A stretch of DNA of 64,000 nucleotides from Mycolicibacter longobardus (GCF_002102265.1 NZ_LQPG01000057.1:1-64000), one strand, 5' to 3'; positions 1 through 8,984 are shown, numbered from the stretch's first letter. Notes: generated by a model from the sequence alone, not told the origin. Numbers and translations are program-made.

Positions 1-90
1 GGCGCCGAAGGCATGGCAAAAAACAACAACAAACAAAAACCACCAAACACACTATTGAGTTCTCAAACAACACGCCCGGTTTCAGGCAAC
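1..90 (-). promoter_or_regulatory. 5' leader of an rRNA operon (rrn), truncated at window edge
   Basis: Read on the minus strand, this segment carries the highly conserved mycobacterial rrn leader. The block at 48-70 (minus-strand TTGTTTGAGAACTCAATAGT, continuing GTG) is the antitermination-type leader element upstream of 16S rRNA, and it is followed by a G/T-rich run and the CCATGCC element toward position 1. The 16S gene itself should begin beyond the left edge. Position directly downstream of murA is the classical location of rrnA in mycobacteria. Confidence 0.9.
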
Positions 91-96
91 CCCGCC

Positions 97-125
97 ACTC
101 TACTGCATGACCCTAGTTGAGTCAA
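97..125 (-). promoter_or_regulatory. SigA-type promoter of the rrn operon
   Basis: On the minus strand a -35 hexamer TTGACT (120-125) is separated by exactly 17 nt from a -10 hexamer TAGAGT (97-102). Transcription should start near 88-91 and run into the conserved rrn leader. The arrangement resembles the rrnA P1 promoter of slow-growing mycobacteria as I remember it. No second promoter of equal quality is visible in the 70 nt between murA and this one. Confidence 0.85.
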
Positions 126-198
126 CTCCGAGTTTTCGGGCTACCGGAAGGTCTTCCAGACTGCTCGTCGATCCGCATCCGCGGTGCGCCGGCCTGTC

Positions 199-1452
199 CT
201 ATCCTACACGCTCGATTTCGGCGCCGAGACCGGCCAGGTACTCCACGAACAGCGGGTAGCCGCGGTCGATGTGATACACGTCGTGGACCTCGGTGTCACC
301 GTCGGCGACCAGGCCCGCAAGGACCAGACCGGCGCCGGCACGGATGTCGGACGCCCACACCGGGGCGCTCGAAAGCTGCGGCAGACCGCGTACCACCGCG
401 TGGTGCCCGTCGGTGCGCGCATCGGCGCCCAGGCGGATCATCTCCTCGACGAATCGGAACCTGGCCTCGAAGACGTTCTCGGTGATCATCGACGTACCGT
501 CGGCGATCGCCGCCAGGCCGATCGCCATCGGCTGCAGATCGGTCGGAAACCCGGGGAACGGCAGGGTCGCGACGTTGACGGCCTTGGGCCGGTCGTACTG
601 AACGACCCGGAACCCGTTGTCGGATTGGGTGACGGTCGCCCCCGCGTCGTGCAGCTTGTGCAGCACGAGCTGCAGGTGCGCCGGATCCACTCCGGTCACC
701 GAGATGTCCCCACGCGTCATCACCGCGGCGATAGCCCAGGTCGCGGCCACGATCCGGTCCCCGATCACCTCGTGCTCGGTCGGATGCAGGCGCGGCACCC
801 CGGTGATCTTGAGCGTGGGCGAACCCGCGCCTTCGATCTGCGCGCCCATCTGGTTGAGCATGGTGCACAGATCGGCGACGTCGGGCTCGCGCGCGGCGTT
901 GTGGATGGTGGTGACGCCCTCGGCCAGCACCGCTGCCATCAAGATGTTCTCGGTGGCGCCCACCGAGGGAAACTCCAGCTGGATCTCGGCGCCGCGCAGC
1001 GCATCGGCGTGCGCGACGACGCAGCCGTGCTCGATATTGCAGGTGGCACCCAGCTGGCGCAGCCCGGCCTGATGCATGTCCAGGGGGCGCGAGCCGATCG
1101 CGTCACCGCCCGGCAGCGCGACCTTTGCCCGCAGACAGCGGCCCACCAGGGGTCCCAGCACGCAGACCGACGCCCGGAACTGACGCACCGCCGCGAAGTC
1201 CGCGTCGTACTTGGGCTCGTCCGGCGAGGTGATCCGCACCGTGGTGCCGTCGAGCTCGACATTGGCGCCCAGGCCCCGCAGCACCTCGGCCATCAACGGC
1301 ACGTCCAGGATGTCCGGGCAGTTGGTGATGGTGCTGGTGCCTTCGGCCAACAAGGCCGCCGCCATCAGTTTGAGGACGCTGTTCTTGGCGCCACCGACGG
1401 CGACCTCACCGGACAGCCGGTTACCCCCGGTAACCACGAAACGCTCACCCAC
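199..1452 (-). CDS. murA: UDP-N-acetylglucosamine 1-carboxyvinyltransferase MurA
   Basis: MurA transfers enolpyruvate from PEP to UDP-GlcNAc, the first committed cytoplasmic step of peptidoglycan synthesis. The 417-residue product has the EPSP-synthase-like double fold; the N-terminus (ERFVVTGGNRLSGEVAVGGA) and the loop LPGGDAIGSRP are diagnostic. I chose the GTG at 1450-1452 because it reproduces the length and N-terminus known for mycobacterial MurA; upstream codons to 1569 are open but not family-like. The active-site loop has Asp117 where most bacteria have Cys, the change that makes mycobacterial MurA insensitive to fosfomycin. It is divergent from the adenosyltransferase gene and is followed by the rrn promoter. 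Confidence 0.97.
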   Translation of the reverse strand: MGERFVVTGGNRLSGEVAVGGAKNSVLKLMAAALLAEGTSTITNCPDILDVPLMAEVLRGLGANVELDGTTVRITSPDEPKYDADFAAVRQFRASVCVLGPLVGRCLRAKVALPGGDAIGSRPLDMHQAGLRQLGATCNIEHGCVVAHADALRGAEIQLEFPSVGATENILMAAVLAEGVTTIHNAAREPDVADLCTMLNQMGAQIEGAGSPTLKITGVPRLHPTEHEVIGDRIVAATWAIAAVMTRGDISVTGVDPAHLQLVLHKLHDAGATVTQSDNGFRVVQYDRPKAVNVATLPFPGFPTDLQPMAIGLAAIADGTSMITENVFEARFRFVEEMIRLGADARTDGHHAVVRGLPQLSSAPVWASDIRAGAGLVLAGLVADGDTEVHDVYHIDRGYPLFVEYLAGLGAEIERVG

Positions 1453-1552
1453 TCGCGTCAGTGTAGTGACGTCCTGACCGCGATCCCGAATATTGCCGAC
1501 GGTGGCCGGTATCGGGCCCACAACAGTTCCCGCGCCCGGTACGGTTTGGGCT

Positions 1553-2143
1553 ATGGCAGTGCACATCACCCGCGTTTACACCCGCACCGGCGACGACGGC
1601 ACGACCGGGCTGAGCGACTTCTCCCGGGTCCCCAAGACCGACCCGCGGCTGGTCGCCTACGCCGACGTGGAGGAGGCCAACGCCGCCATCGGCGTCGCGA
1701 TCGCACTCGGCAAGCCCCCCGCCGAGGTGAACGCGACGTTGCTGCACATCCAGAACGATCTGTTCGACACGGGCGCGGATCTGGCGACTCCGGTCGCTCA
1801 GAACCCGGAGTTCCCACCGCTGCGGATCACCGCCGACTACATCGATCGGGTGGAGGCGTGGTGCGACGCATACAACGAGCAGCTGCCCCCGCTGAACTCG
1901 TTCATCCTGCCGGGCGGTTCGCCGCTTTCGGCGCTGCTGCACGTCGCCCGTACCGCGACGCGCCGTGCCGAGCGGTCGGCATGGGCAGCACTCGAGGCCT
2001 ATCCGGAGGGCGTGTCGGTCCTGCCGGCGAAATACCTGAATCGGTTGTCGGACTTGATGTTCGTGCTGTGCCGGGTGGCCAATACCGACGGTGACGTGCT
2101 CTGGCAGCCCGGCGGGGATCGCACCGACCGACCCGAAAAATAA
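1553..2143 (+). CDS. pduO: Corrinoid (cob(I)alamin) adenosyltransferase, PduO type
   Basis: This 196-residue protein belongs to the PduO/MMAB family that transfers the adenosyl group of ATP to cob(I)alamin to make adenosylcobalamin, the cofactor of methylmalonyl-CoA mutase. The N-terminal ATP-binding motif YTRTGDDGTTGLSD (residues 9-22) and the C-terminal NRLSDLMFVLCR helix are typical. The ATG at 1553 gives the family N-terminus MAVHITRVYTRTG; an upstream in-frame ATG at 1493 would add 20 unrelated residues. Homologous in position to Rv1314c. It stands alone, divergent from murA with 100 nt between starts, and converges on the DUF2550 gene. Confidence 0.95.
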   Translation: MAVHITRVYTRTGDDGTTGLSDFSRVPKTDPRLVAYADVEEANAAIGVAIALGKPPAEVNATLLHIQNDLFDTGADLATPVAQNPEFPPLRITADYIDRVEAWCDAYNEQLPPLNSFILPGGSPLSALLHVARTATRRAERSAWAALEAYPEGVSVLPAKYLNRLSDLMFVLCRVANTDGDVLWQPGGDRTDRPEK

Positions 2144-2159
2144 GGCGCGCCAACGCCTT
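2142..2159. terminator. Short hairpin between convergent genes
   Basis: A six-base stem AAGGCG (2142-2147) pairs with CGCCTT (2154-2159) around a 6-nt loop, starting at the stop codon of the adenosyltransferase and lying just before the stop of the convergent DUF2550 gene. No U-tract follows on either strand, so termination activity is only inferred from position. Confidence 0.3.
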
Positions 2160-2167
2160 CCACTAAA

Positions 2168-2611
2168 TCAGTAGTCGTGCCGGCGGGCTCGCGGTGACGG
2201 GCGTGCCTCCAGCCACGACAAGAAGGCCGTTCGGGCGCCGCGGTCCAGCGCGATCTCGAAGCCTTCCCGACGGTCCTGGGTGGTGTCGCACAGTTCCAGC
2301 ACCACGATCTCGTCGGTCATGATGTCGAATTCGTCGCCCCGGGGCGCGCGGCGAGACACCACGTCCACACCGCGGCGGGACAGCCGACGGTCCGGCCACA
2401 GTCGCACACTCGAGAGTCGGTAGAAGGCGGCTTCGCCGCCCCGATAACGGACCACGCCATGACGCCAGCCGTGGCCACCGACAGCGGGCAGGTCACGCAT
2501 GATCGCCGCGGTCCCGCCCTGCCGCAGTTTCCACAGCCGGTAGCTCAGCGCCACCACAGCGCTGAGGAGGACGGCGACGAGCACGACCATGCAGATCATG
2601 GGCGTGCTCAT
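2168..2611 (-). CDS. DUF2550 membrane-anchored protein (Rv1312-like)
   Basis: A 147-residue actinobacterial protein of unknown function. One N-terminal membrane segment (about residues 5-25, MICMVVLVAVLLSAVVALSY) precedes a basic cytosolic-type domain with the conserved stretches GGHGWRHGVVRYRGGEAAFY and SVRLWPDRRLSRRG. It is the last gene of the ATP synthase cluster, 13 nt after atpC, as in M. tuberculosis, so it is probably co-transcribed; a role in the ATP synthase has not been shown to my knowledge. Confidence 0.9.
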   Translation of the reverse strand: MSTPMICMVVLVAVLLSAVVALSYRLWKLRQGGTAAIMRDLPAVGGHGWRHGVVRYRGGEAAFYRLSSVRLWPDRRLSRRGVDVVSRRAPRGDEFDIMTDEIVVLELCDTTQDRREGFEIALDRGARTAFLSWLEARPSPRARRHDY

Positions 2612-2624
2612 CGGATCACGCTCG

Positions 2625-2990
2625 CTAGTCGATCACACCCAGGGCGCGCAGCCGGGCCCGGCCCTGCGCGGCCATCTTGGGGTCGCCGGACTGAGCGTCG
2701 TGCCGTGCGGTCGCTTCGTCGATCTCCGCGGCGAAATCGACCGATTCGGCCAGGATGCTGACGCCCTCGTCCGTCACCGACAGGAAGCCACCGTGCACGG
2801 CCAGCCGCAGTTCGTCCTCGTCAACGCGGTCCACCCGCACCATCGCGTCATCGACAAGCTCGGCGACCAGCGGGATGTGCCCCGGCATGATGCCGATCTC
2901 ACCGACGGTGGTTCGGGTGAAGATGAACGTGGCCTTGCCCGACCACACCTTGCGGTCGACCGCGACGATGTCGACGTCAAGCTCTGCCAT
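2625..2990 (-). CDS. atpC: F1Fo ATP synthase subunit epsilon
   Basis: The epsilon subunit sits at the foot of the F1 central stalk and controls ATP hydrolysis. The 121-residue length equals that of M. tuberculosis AtpC. The N-terminal beta-sandwich has the conserved TRTTVGEIGIMPGHIPLV; the short C-terminal helix pair ends RARLRALGVID. The ATG at 2988-2990 follows a GGCGGG ribosome-site-like stretch; upstream open codons to 3077 overlap atpD and are not family-like. It follows atpD by 34 nt. Confidence 0.97.
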   Translation of the reverse strand: MAELDVDIVAVDRKVWSGKATFIFTRTTVGEIGIMPGHIPLVAELVDDAMVRVDRVDEDELRLAVHGGFLSVTDEGVSILAESVDFAAEIDEATARHDAQSGDPKMAAQGRARLRALGVID

Positions 2991-3024
2991 TACCCACCGC
3001 CTTTCGCCGAGAACGGATTCCGAG

Positions 3025-4455
3025 TCACAGCTTGGCGCCCAGGCTCTCGGCCTTCTTAGCCAGGTCGTCGAGACCACCGATCAGGAAGAACGCCTGCTCG
3101 GGCAGGTGGTCGAAGTCACCCTTGGTCAACCGGTCGAACGCCTCGATGGTCTCCTTGAGCGGCACCGTCGAGCCGGGCTGGCCGGTGAACTGCTCGGCCG
3201 CCATCATGTTCTGGCTCAGGAACCGCTCGATACGCCGTGCCCGGCCGACGAGTTGCTTGTCCTCCTCGGACAGTTCGTCGATACCGAGGATGGCGATGAT
3301 GTCCTGCAGGTCCTTGTAACGCTGCAGGATCCGGATGACCTCCTGGGCGACGCGGTAGTGATCCTCGCCGACGATGGCCGGGTCCAGAATGGTCGAGCTG
3401 GACGCCAGCGGGTCCACCGCGGGGAAGATGCCCTTGGAGAACACCGCACGGCTCAGCTCGGTGGTCGCGTCCAGGTGCGCGAACGTGGTCGCCGGCGCCG
3501 GGTCGGTGTAGTCGTCGGCGGGCACGTACACGGCTTGCATCGAGGTGATGGACCGGCCGCGGGTCGAGGTGATCCGCTCCTGCAGCTCGCCCATCTCGTC
3601 GGCCAGCGTGGGCTGGTAACCCACCGCCGAGGGCATCCGGCCCAGCAGGGTCGAGACCTCGGAGCCGGCCTGGGTGAACCGGAAGATGTTGTCGATGAAC
3701 AGCAGCACGTCCTGGCCGGCCTCGTCGCGGAACCACTCGGCCATGGTCAGGGCCGACAGCGCCACCCGCATACGGGTGCCCGGCGGCTCGTCCATCTGAC
3801 CGAACACCAGGGCGGTGTCCTTGAGCACGTTGGCGTCCTCGAGCTCGACCCACAGGTCGTTGCCCTCACGGGTGCGCTCACCAACGCCGGCGAACACCGA
3901 GGTGCCACCGAAGTTGCGGGCGATGCGGTTGATCATCTCCTGGATCAGCACGGTCTTGCCCACGCCGGCACCACCGAACAGGGCGATCTTGCCGCCACGC
4001 ACGTACGGGGTGAGCAGGTCGACGACCTTCAGGCCGGTCTCCAGCATCTCGGTGCGGGGCTCCAGCTCGTTGAAGGCCGGAGGCTTGCGGTGGATGCCCC
4101 AGTGCTCGAAGTCCTCGCCGTAGCCCGGCTTGTCCAGGCAGTGGCCCAGCGCGTTGAACACGTGGCCCTTGACGTCGTGACCGACCGGCACCGAGATCGC
4201 CGCCCCGGTGTCGGTGACCTCGACGCCACGCACCAGGCCGTCGGTGGGCTGCATCGAGATGCAGCGCACCAGGTTGTCACCCAGGTGCTGGGCGACCTCG
4301 AGGGTCAGCGTCTTCGCCAGTTCCGAGAAGGTGATCTCGGCATGCAGCGCGTTGAACAGCTCGGGCACCGCGCCCCGGGGGAACTCGACGTCGACGACGG
4401 GGCCGGTCACGCGCACGACGCGGCCGGCGGTTGTCTTGTCAGCGGTAACAGTCAT
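3025..4455 (-). CDS. atpD: F1Fo ATP synthase subunit beta
   Basis: Catalytic beta subunit of F1 (476 residues). The Walker A motif GGAGVGKT lies at 161-168, followed by GERTREGNDLW and the Walker B region DVLLFIDNIFRFTQAG; the C-terminal domain carries the DELSE element of beta (GIDELSEEDK). The first residues (MTVTADKTTA) vary between mycobacteria; the domain proper begins RVVRVTGPVVDVEF. It lies 24 nt after atpG and 34 nt before atpC in the operon. It forms the catalytic sites together with AtpA. Confidence 0.98.
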   Translation of the reverse strand: MTVTADKTTAGRVVRVTGPVVDVEFPRGAVPELFNALHAEITFSELAKTLTLEVAQHLGDNLVRCISMQPTDGLVRGVEVTDTGAAISVPVGHDVKGHVFNALGHCLDKPGYGEDFEHWGIHRKPPAFNELEPRTEMLETGLKVVDLLTPYVRGGKIALFGGAGVGKTVLIQEMINRIARNFGGTSVFAGVGERTREGNDLWVELEDANVLKDTALVFGQMDEPPGTRMRVALSALTMAEWFRDEAGQDVLLFIDNIFRFTQAGSEVSTLLGRMPSAVGYQPTLADEMGELQERITSTRGRSITSMQAVYVPADDYTDPAPATTFAHLDATTELSRAVFSKGIFPAVDPLASSSTILDPAIVGEDHYRVAQEVIRILQRYKDLQDIIAILGIDELSEEDKQLVGRARRIERFLSQNMMAAEQFTGQPGSTVPLKETIEAFDRLTKGDFDHLPEQAFFLIGGLDDLAKKAESLGAKL

Positions 4456-4479
4456 TATCTTCTTCGCTTCCTTGGGGAC

Positions 4480-5403
4480 TTACCGGGCGGCGTCGGCGAG
4501 GGCGTTCGCACCGCCGACGATTTCGCTGATTTCCTGGGTGATCTGGGCCTGGCGCTCGCGGTTGGCCTCGAGGGTCAACGCCTTGATCAGATCGTCGGCG
4601 TTGTCGGTCGCCGACTTCATTGCGCGCTGGCGCGAAGCCAGCTCCGAGGCCGCCGAGTCGAGCAGTGCCGCGTACACGCGGGTGGTCAGGTACCGCGGCA
4701 GCAGCGAGTCGAACAGCGTGGTGGCGTCCGGCTCGAAGGAGTACAGAGTCCGAGGACCGGTCTCCTCTCCGACGTACTCCACCAGCATCGGGGCGATCCG
4801 ACGCGCCTCGGCCGACTGCGACAGCATCGAGCGGAAGTCGGTGGCCACCACGTGCAGCTCATCGACGCCCAGCACCCCGTCGGTACCCGGGTGGCTGCCG
4901 TCGTCGTCGACTCCGGCCATGAAGGCATCCACCAGGGTCGAGGCGATCGCCGCAGCGTTCTCGTAGGTCGGCTGCTCGGAGAAACCGGTCCAGGAATCGG
5001 TGATCGACCAGTTCCGGAAGGTGTAGTAGGCCAGCGCTTTACGGCCGACGACGTAGAGAACCGGGTCCTTGCCCTCCGAACGCAGCAGGGAGAACAGCTC
5101 CTCGGCCCGCCGGAAGACGTTGGCGTTGTAGCCGCCACACAGACCGCGATCGGAGGACACCACCAGGACACCCGCCCGCCTGGGCTCGCTGCGCTCGACC
5201 AGCAACGGGTGGTCCAGGGCCGCCTCGGCGGCCAAGGTGGTGAGCATCCGGGTGATCTCGGTGGCGTACGGCCGCGCCGTTTCGAGCCGGGCCTGCGCCC
5301 GGCCGATACGCGAGGTGGCGATCAGCTCCTGAGCCTTGGTGATCTTCTTGATCGACCCGGCTGAGCGGATTCGCCCGCGTAGTTCCCGAAGTGTGGCTGC
5401 CAT
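4480..5403 (-). CDS. atpG: F1Fo ATP synthase subunit gamma
   Basis: Central rotor shaft of F1, 307 residues. The N-terminal helix (MAATLRELRGRIRSAGSIKK) and the C-terminal helix (RQAQITQEISEIVGGANALA) are the two coiled-coil arms. The central part contains the loop with DDDGSHPGTDG, which corresponds to the extra gamma loop known from mycobacterial enzymes. The ATG at 5401-5403 lies 7 nt after atpA and is the only start that gives the conserved N-terminal helix. Confidence 0.97.
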   Translation of the reverse strand: MAATLRELRGRIRSAGSIKKITKAQELIATSRIGRAQARLETARPYATEITRMLTTLAAEAALDHPLLVERSEPRRAGVLVVSSDRGLCGGYNANVFRRAEELFSLLRSEGKDPVLYVVGRKALAYYTFRNWSITDSWTGFSEQPTYENAAAIASTLVDAFMAGVDDDGSHPGTDGVLGVDELHVVATDFRSMLSQSAEARRIAPMLVEYVGEETGPRTLYSFEPDATTLFDSLLPRYLTTRVYAALLDSAASELASRQRAMKSATDNADDLIKALTLEANRERQAQITQEISEIVGGANALADAAR

Positions 5404-5410
5404 ACCGGCG

Positions 5411-7060
5411 TTACTTCTTCTTCGCCGGTGCGGCCTTGCGGACCTGCACCGCTTCCTTGCCGAGCTTGTCCTCGTCGAGCGCTTCGACATGCTCGTCGGG
5501 CACCACCGAGCTGCCGTCGGAGGCGGCGAAGCCCTTCTTGAACTGGTTGATGACCGAGACCAACTTCTCGCTGGCCTCATCGGAGAGCTTCTTCGACTCA
5601 CGGATCCCGGTCAGGATGTCGTTCTCGGAGGCCCGGATGTGGTCCAACAGCTCGGTTTCGAACCGGCCCACGTCCTCGACCGGCACCGAGTCCAGGTGCC
5701 CCTCGGTACCCAGGAAGATCGAGACCACCTGCTCCTCGACGGGCAGCGGCGCGTACTGAGGCTGCTTGAGCAGCTCCACCAGGCGGGCGCCGCGCTCCAG
5801 CTGAGCCTTCGACGTGGCGTCCAAGTCGGAGGCGAAGGCGGCGAAGGCCTCCAGCTCGCGGTACTGCGACAGGTCCAGACGCAGCGAGCCGGCCACCTCC
5901 TTCATCGCCTTGATCTGGGCGGCGCCACCGACGCGGGACACCGACACACCGACGTTGATGGCCGGGCGGACACCCTGGTTGAACAGGTCGCTCTCCAGGA
6001 AGCACTGGCCGTCGGTGATCGAGATGACGTTGGTCGGGATGTAGGCCGAGATGTCATTGGCCTTGGTCTCGATGATCGGCAGACCGGTCAGCGAACCGCC
6101 GCCCAGCTCGTCGGAGAGCTTCGCGCAGCGCTCCAGCAGCCGGGAGTGCAGGTAGAACACGTCGCCCGGGTAGGCCTCGCGGCCCGGCGGGCGGCGCAGC
6201 AGCAGGGAGATGGCGCGGTAGGCCTCGGCCTGCTTGGTCAGGTCGTCGAACACGATCAGCACGTGCTTGCCCTGGTACATCCAGTGCTGGGCGATCGCCG
6301 AGCCGGTGTAGGGGGCCAGCCACTTGAAGCCGGCGGAGTCCGACGCCGGGGCGGCGACGATCGTGGTGTAGTCCATGGCGCCGCCCTCTTCCAGCGCGCG
6401 GCGCACGCTGGCGATGGTGGTGCCCTTTTGGCCGATCGCGACGTACACGCAGCGGACCTGCTGCTTCGGGTCGCCGGTCTCCCAGTTCTGGCGCTGGTTG
6501 AGGATGGTGTCCACACACAGCGCGGTCTTGCCGGTCTTGCGGTCGCCGATGACGAGCTGACGCTGGCCGCGGCCGATCGGGGTCATGGCGTCGACCGCCT
6601 TGATGCCGGTCTGCAGCGGCTCGCTGACGCTCTGACGCTGCACCACCGAGGGGGCCTGCATCTCCAGCGGACGACGGGTCTCGGCCTCGATCTCGCCGCG
6701 GGCGTCGATCGGCTGACCGAGCGGGTTGACCACGCGACCGAGGAAGGCGTCGCCGACCGGCACCGAGAGCACTTCGCCGGTGCGCTTGACCTGCTGGCCC
6801 TCTTCGATGTTCTCGAAGTTGCCCAGGATCACCGCGCCGACGTTGTGCTCGTCGAGGTTCAGGGCCACGCCCAGCACCCCGCCGGGGAACTCGAGGAGCT
6901 CCTGGGTCATCACCGAAGGCAGGCCCTCGACGTGTGCAATGCCGTCGCCGGCGTCGATGACGGTGCCGACCTCCTCGCGCGCGGTGTCGGCGCTGAAGGA
7001 GCTCACGTACTCCTCGATCGCCCCCTGAATGTCGTCAGAGGAGATTGTCAACTCTGCCAT
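5411..7060 (-). CDS. atpA: F1Fo ATP synthase subunit alpha
   Basis: Non-catalytic nucleotide-binding subunit of the F1 hexamer, 549 residues, the same length as in M. tuberculosis. Walker A GDRKTGKT is at 172-179. The C-terminus extends past the usual alpha end by about 35 residues (SDGSSVVPDEHVEALDEDK onward), the mycobacterial extension known to suppress ATP hydrolysis. It follows atpH by 48 nt and precedes atpG by 7 nt. Confidence 0.98.
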   Translation of the reverse strand: MAELTISSDDIQGAIEEYVSSFSADTAREEVGTVIDAGDGIAHVEGLPSVMTQELLEFPGGVLGVALNLDEHNVGAVILGNFENIEEGQQVKRTGEVLSVPVGDAFLGRVVNPLGQPIDARGEIEAETRRPLEMQAPSVVQRQSVSEPLQTGIKAVDAMTPIGRGQRQLVIGDRKTGKTALCVDTILNQRQNWETGDPKQQVRCVYVAIGQKGTTIASVRRALEEGGAMDYTTIVAAPASDSAGFKWLAPYTGSAIAQHWMYQGKHVLIVFDDLTKQAEAYRAISLLLRRPPGREAYPGDVFYLHSRLLERCAKLSDELGGGSLTGLPIIETKANDISAYIPTNVISITDGQCFLESDLFNQGVRPAINVGVSVSRVGGAAQIKAMKEVAGSLRLDLSQYRELEAFAAFASDLDATSKAQLERGARLVELLKQPQYAPLPVEEQVVSIFLGTEGHLDSVPVEDVGRFETELLDHIRASENDILTGIRESKKLSDEASEKLVSVINQFKKGFAASDGSSVVPDEHVEALDEDKLGKEAVQVRKAAPAKKK

Positions 7061-7108
7061 GGCTTTTCGTCTTCCTGCCTTCGAGATGGGTGATGGTCTA
7101 GGTCTTGG

Positions 7109-8446
7109 TCAGTCGGGCAACTGCGTCTTGGCGGCCGCCAGGCGCGACGACAGCGTGCCGTCGATGATCTCGTCGCCGACCGAGATCGCCAGCCCGCCCA
7201 GCAGTGCGGGGTCGACGCCGACCTGCACACGCACCGGGTGGCTGTAGATCCGGCTCAGCACGGTGTTCAGCCGGGTGCGCTGGGCGTCGCTGAGTTCGGC
7301 CGCGGCGCCGATCTCGGCCACCAGCTCGCCACGACGTGCCACGGCGATCTGGGCAAGCTCGGTGACTGCCTGATGCGCGGACTGCCCGCGCAGCAGCCGG
7401 ACGGTCTGCTCCAGCAGCGCCGCCGCGATCGGGTTGGCGCCGCTGGCACCGCCGATGACGTTGCGCAGCAACCCGACCCGCCCGGCGGCCGGGGTCGCGG
7501 TGTCACCGAGCAGGATGTCCAGCCGGGGCTGGGCGTCCAGTACGCGGGAGAACCGGAACAGCTGGTCCTCCACCTCGTCGACGGTGCCCGCACTCTCCGC
7601 CGACAGCAGCAGTGCCTGCCGGGCGACGTGTTCGACGGCGGTGACCAGGTCGGCGCCGTTGGACCAGCGGGCCTCGGCGGCGGCGGTCACCAACGCCAGA
7701 GCGGATGCACCGATCTTGTCGGCGAACAGCCGCTGCACCAGCCGCACCTTCGGTGCGGCGTCGTCGGTCGGCACGGTCAGGTGCCGGGTGACCACGCTCT
7801 CGCGCTGCAGCACCTCGGCGACCCCGGTCAGGTCCCCGGCCAGAGCGGACAAGCCCTGCTCGTCCAGGCCGCCTGCCACCTCGCCGAATTTGTCCAGCAG
7901 TCCCGCCAGTGCCTGGCGGCTGGCCGAGCGCATCCGGGCCAGGATGGGCGATTCGACCTCGACGGACTTGGGCGCCATGGCGTCGAGTTCGTCGAGGAAC
8001 CGGTCGACTGTGGCGGACTGCCGCTGCGGGTCGGCGACGTGGTCGCGAACCAGTTCGGCCGCCCGCTGCACAGACTCGGCGCCCAGGCTGGACCGCAGTT
8101 CGCGGATGAGTTGCGCGCGCATCAGACCGACCTGCTGTCCGCCGGCGGCTTTGACGCGTTCCGCATCGACGCCGGCCTGACCACGCAGTTGCTCGGTGAT
8201 CCGCTCGGCATCGGCGCGGGCTTCGGCGGTGACCCGCTGCGCCTCGGCCTCGGCGTTGGCCAACGCCGCGGAGTGCGCCTGGCCGGCCTCGGCGAGGCGG
8301 GAGGCGGCCGCGGCCGCCTCCTCCAGCTGTTTGCGCACTGACTCCTGCTGGGCGGCCATCAGCTTGCGCACCGGTGGCACCACGAACTTGACCAGCAGCC
8401 AGACGATGATGGCGAAGCCGGCCAGCTGCCCGATAAATGTCGACAT
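7109..8446 (-). CDS. atpH: ATP synthase b-delta fusion subunit
   Basis: A 445-residue fusion typical of mycobacteria: an N-terminal b-like part with one membrane helix (about residues 6-26, GQLAGFAIIVWLLVKFVVPP) and a long Ala/Glu-rich coiled coil, then about 270 residues of subunit delta ending in the conserved VGDEIIDGTLSSRLAAA. It acts as one half of the peripheral stalk, paired with AtpF, and caps the F1 head. It lies 8 nt after atpF. The fusion is intact, with no frameshift between the two parts. Confidence 0.96.
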   Translation of the reverse strand: MSTFIGQLAGFAIIVWLLVKFVVPPVRKLMAAQQESVRKQLEEAAAAASRLAEAGQAHSAALANAEAEAQRVTAEARADAERITEQLRGQAGVDAERVKAAGGQQVGLMRAQLIRELRSSLGAESVQRAAELVRDHVADPQRQSATVDRFLDELDAMAPKSVEVESPILARMRSASRQALAGLLDKFGEVAGGLDEQGLSALAGDLTGVAEVLQRESVVTRHLTVPTDDAAPKVRLVQRLFADKIGASALALVTAAAEARWSNGADLVTAVEHVARQALLLSAESAGTVDEVEDQLFRFSRVLDAQPRLDILLGDTATPAAGRVGLLRNVIGGASGANPIAAALLEQTVRLLRGQSAHQAVTELAQIAVARRGELVAEIGAAAELSDAQRTRLNTVLSRIYSHPVRVQVGVDPALLGGLAISVGDEIIDGTLSSRLAAAKTQLPD

Positions 8447-8454
8447 CTCTGTTG

Positions 8455-8976
8455 CTACCGCCCCGTGCTTACCGCGGAAGGTGCCTCGACCTCGACGCCG
8501 AGGATCCGGCTGGCCAGGGTGGCCGACAGTGCCGACACCCGGGCCTGCAGCTGCTCATTCACCGCATCGCCTTCCTGCTTGAGTTGGTCGGAGGCGGCCT
8601 GCAATGTCGAAGCCACCTCCGCCTCCGCCGCCGACCGCTGCTCGTCGATGACCTTGCGGCCCTCGGCACGGGCCTCGTCCCGTGCCGTCGACGCTTCGAG
8701 GCGCGCCGCCGCCATCTGCTTCTCGTAGTCGGCGTCGGCGGCCGCGAACTGCTCGGCGGACTCCCGGTTGTCGGCGAGCGTCTTGGTGACCATGTTGTCG
8801 CGCTCCCGCAGCACCCTCATGATCGGCGGGACCACAAAGGTGCTGATCACGCTGAGCACGATCACGAAGATCGCGAGCACCACGAAGAAGGTGCCGTCGG
8901 GTTGAAGGAAGCTCTTCTTCGGGCCTTCCTCAGCCGCCTGGCTCAGGGCCAGAACGACAACGCTCATGTCACCCAT
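8455..8976 (-). CDS. atpF: F1Fo ATP synthase subunit b
   Basis: Second peripheral-stalk subunit, 173 residues. A short N-terminal segment is followed by a membrane helix (around residues 30-50, TFFVVLAIFVIVLSVISTF) and a long charged coiled coil (RERDNMVTKTLADN onward) ending SATLASRILGVEVEAP. It lies 8 nt from both atpE and atpH, in the standard order. It pairs with the b-delta fusion AtpH to anchor F1. Confidence 0.96.
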   Translation of the reverse strand: MGDMSVVVLALSQAAEEGPKKSFLQPDGTFFVVLAIFVIVLSVISTFVVPPIMRVLRERDNMVTKTLADNRESAEQFAAADADYEKQMAAARLEASTARDEARAEGRKVIDEQRSAAEAEVASTLQAASDQLKQEGDAVNEQLQARVSALSATLASRILGVEVEAPSAVSTGR

Positions 8977-8984
8977 CTCGCGTG

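Noticed and set aside
1493..1552. Upstream in-frame ATG start for the adenosyltransferase
   Set aside because: It adds 20 residues not found in the family; the ATG at 1553 gives the conserved N-terminus.
2755..7093. Very long plus-strand open frames opposite the ATP synthase genes
   Set aside because: They mirror atpD, atpG and atpA on the other strand, show His/Arg/Gly-rich composition and no family resemblance. High-G+C codon bias produces such shadows.
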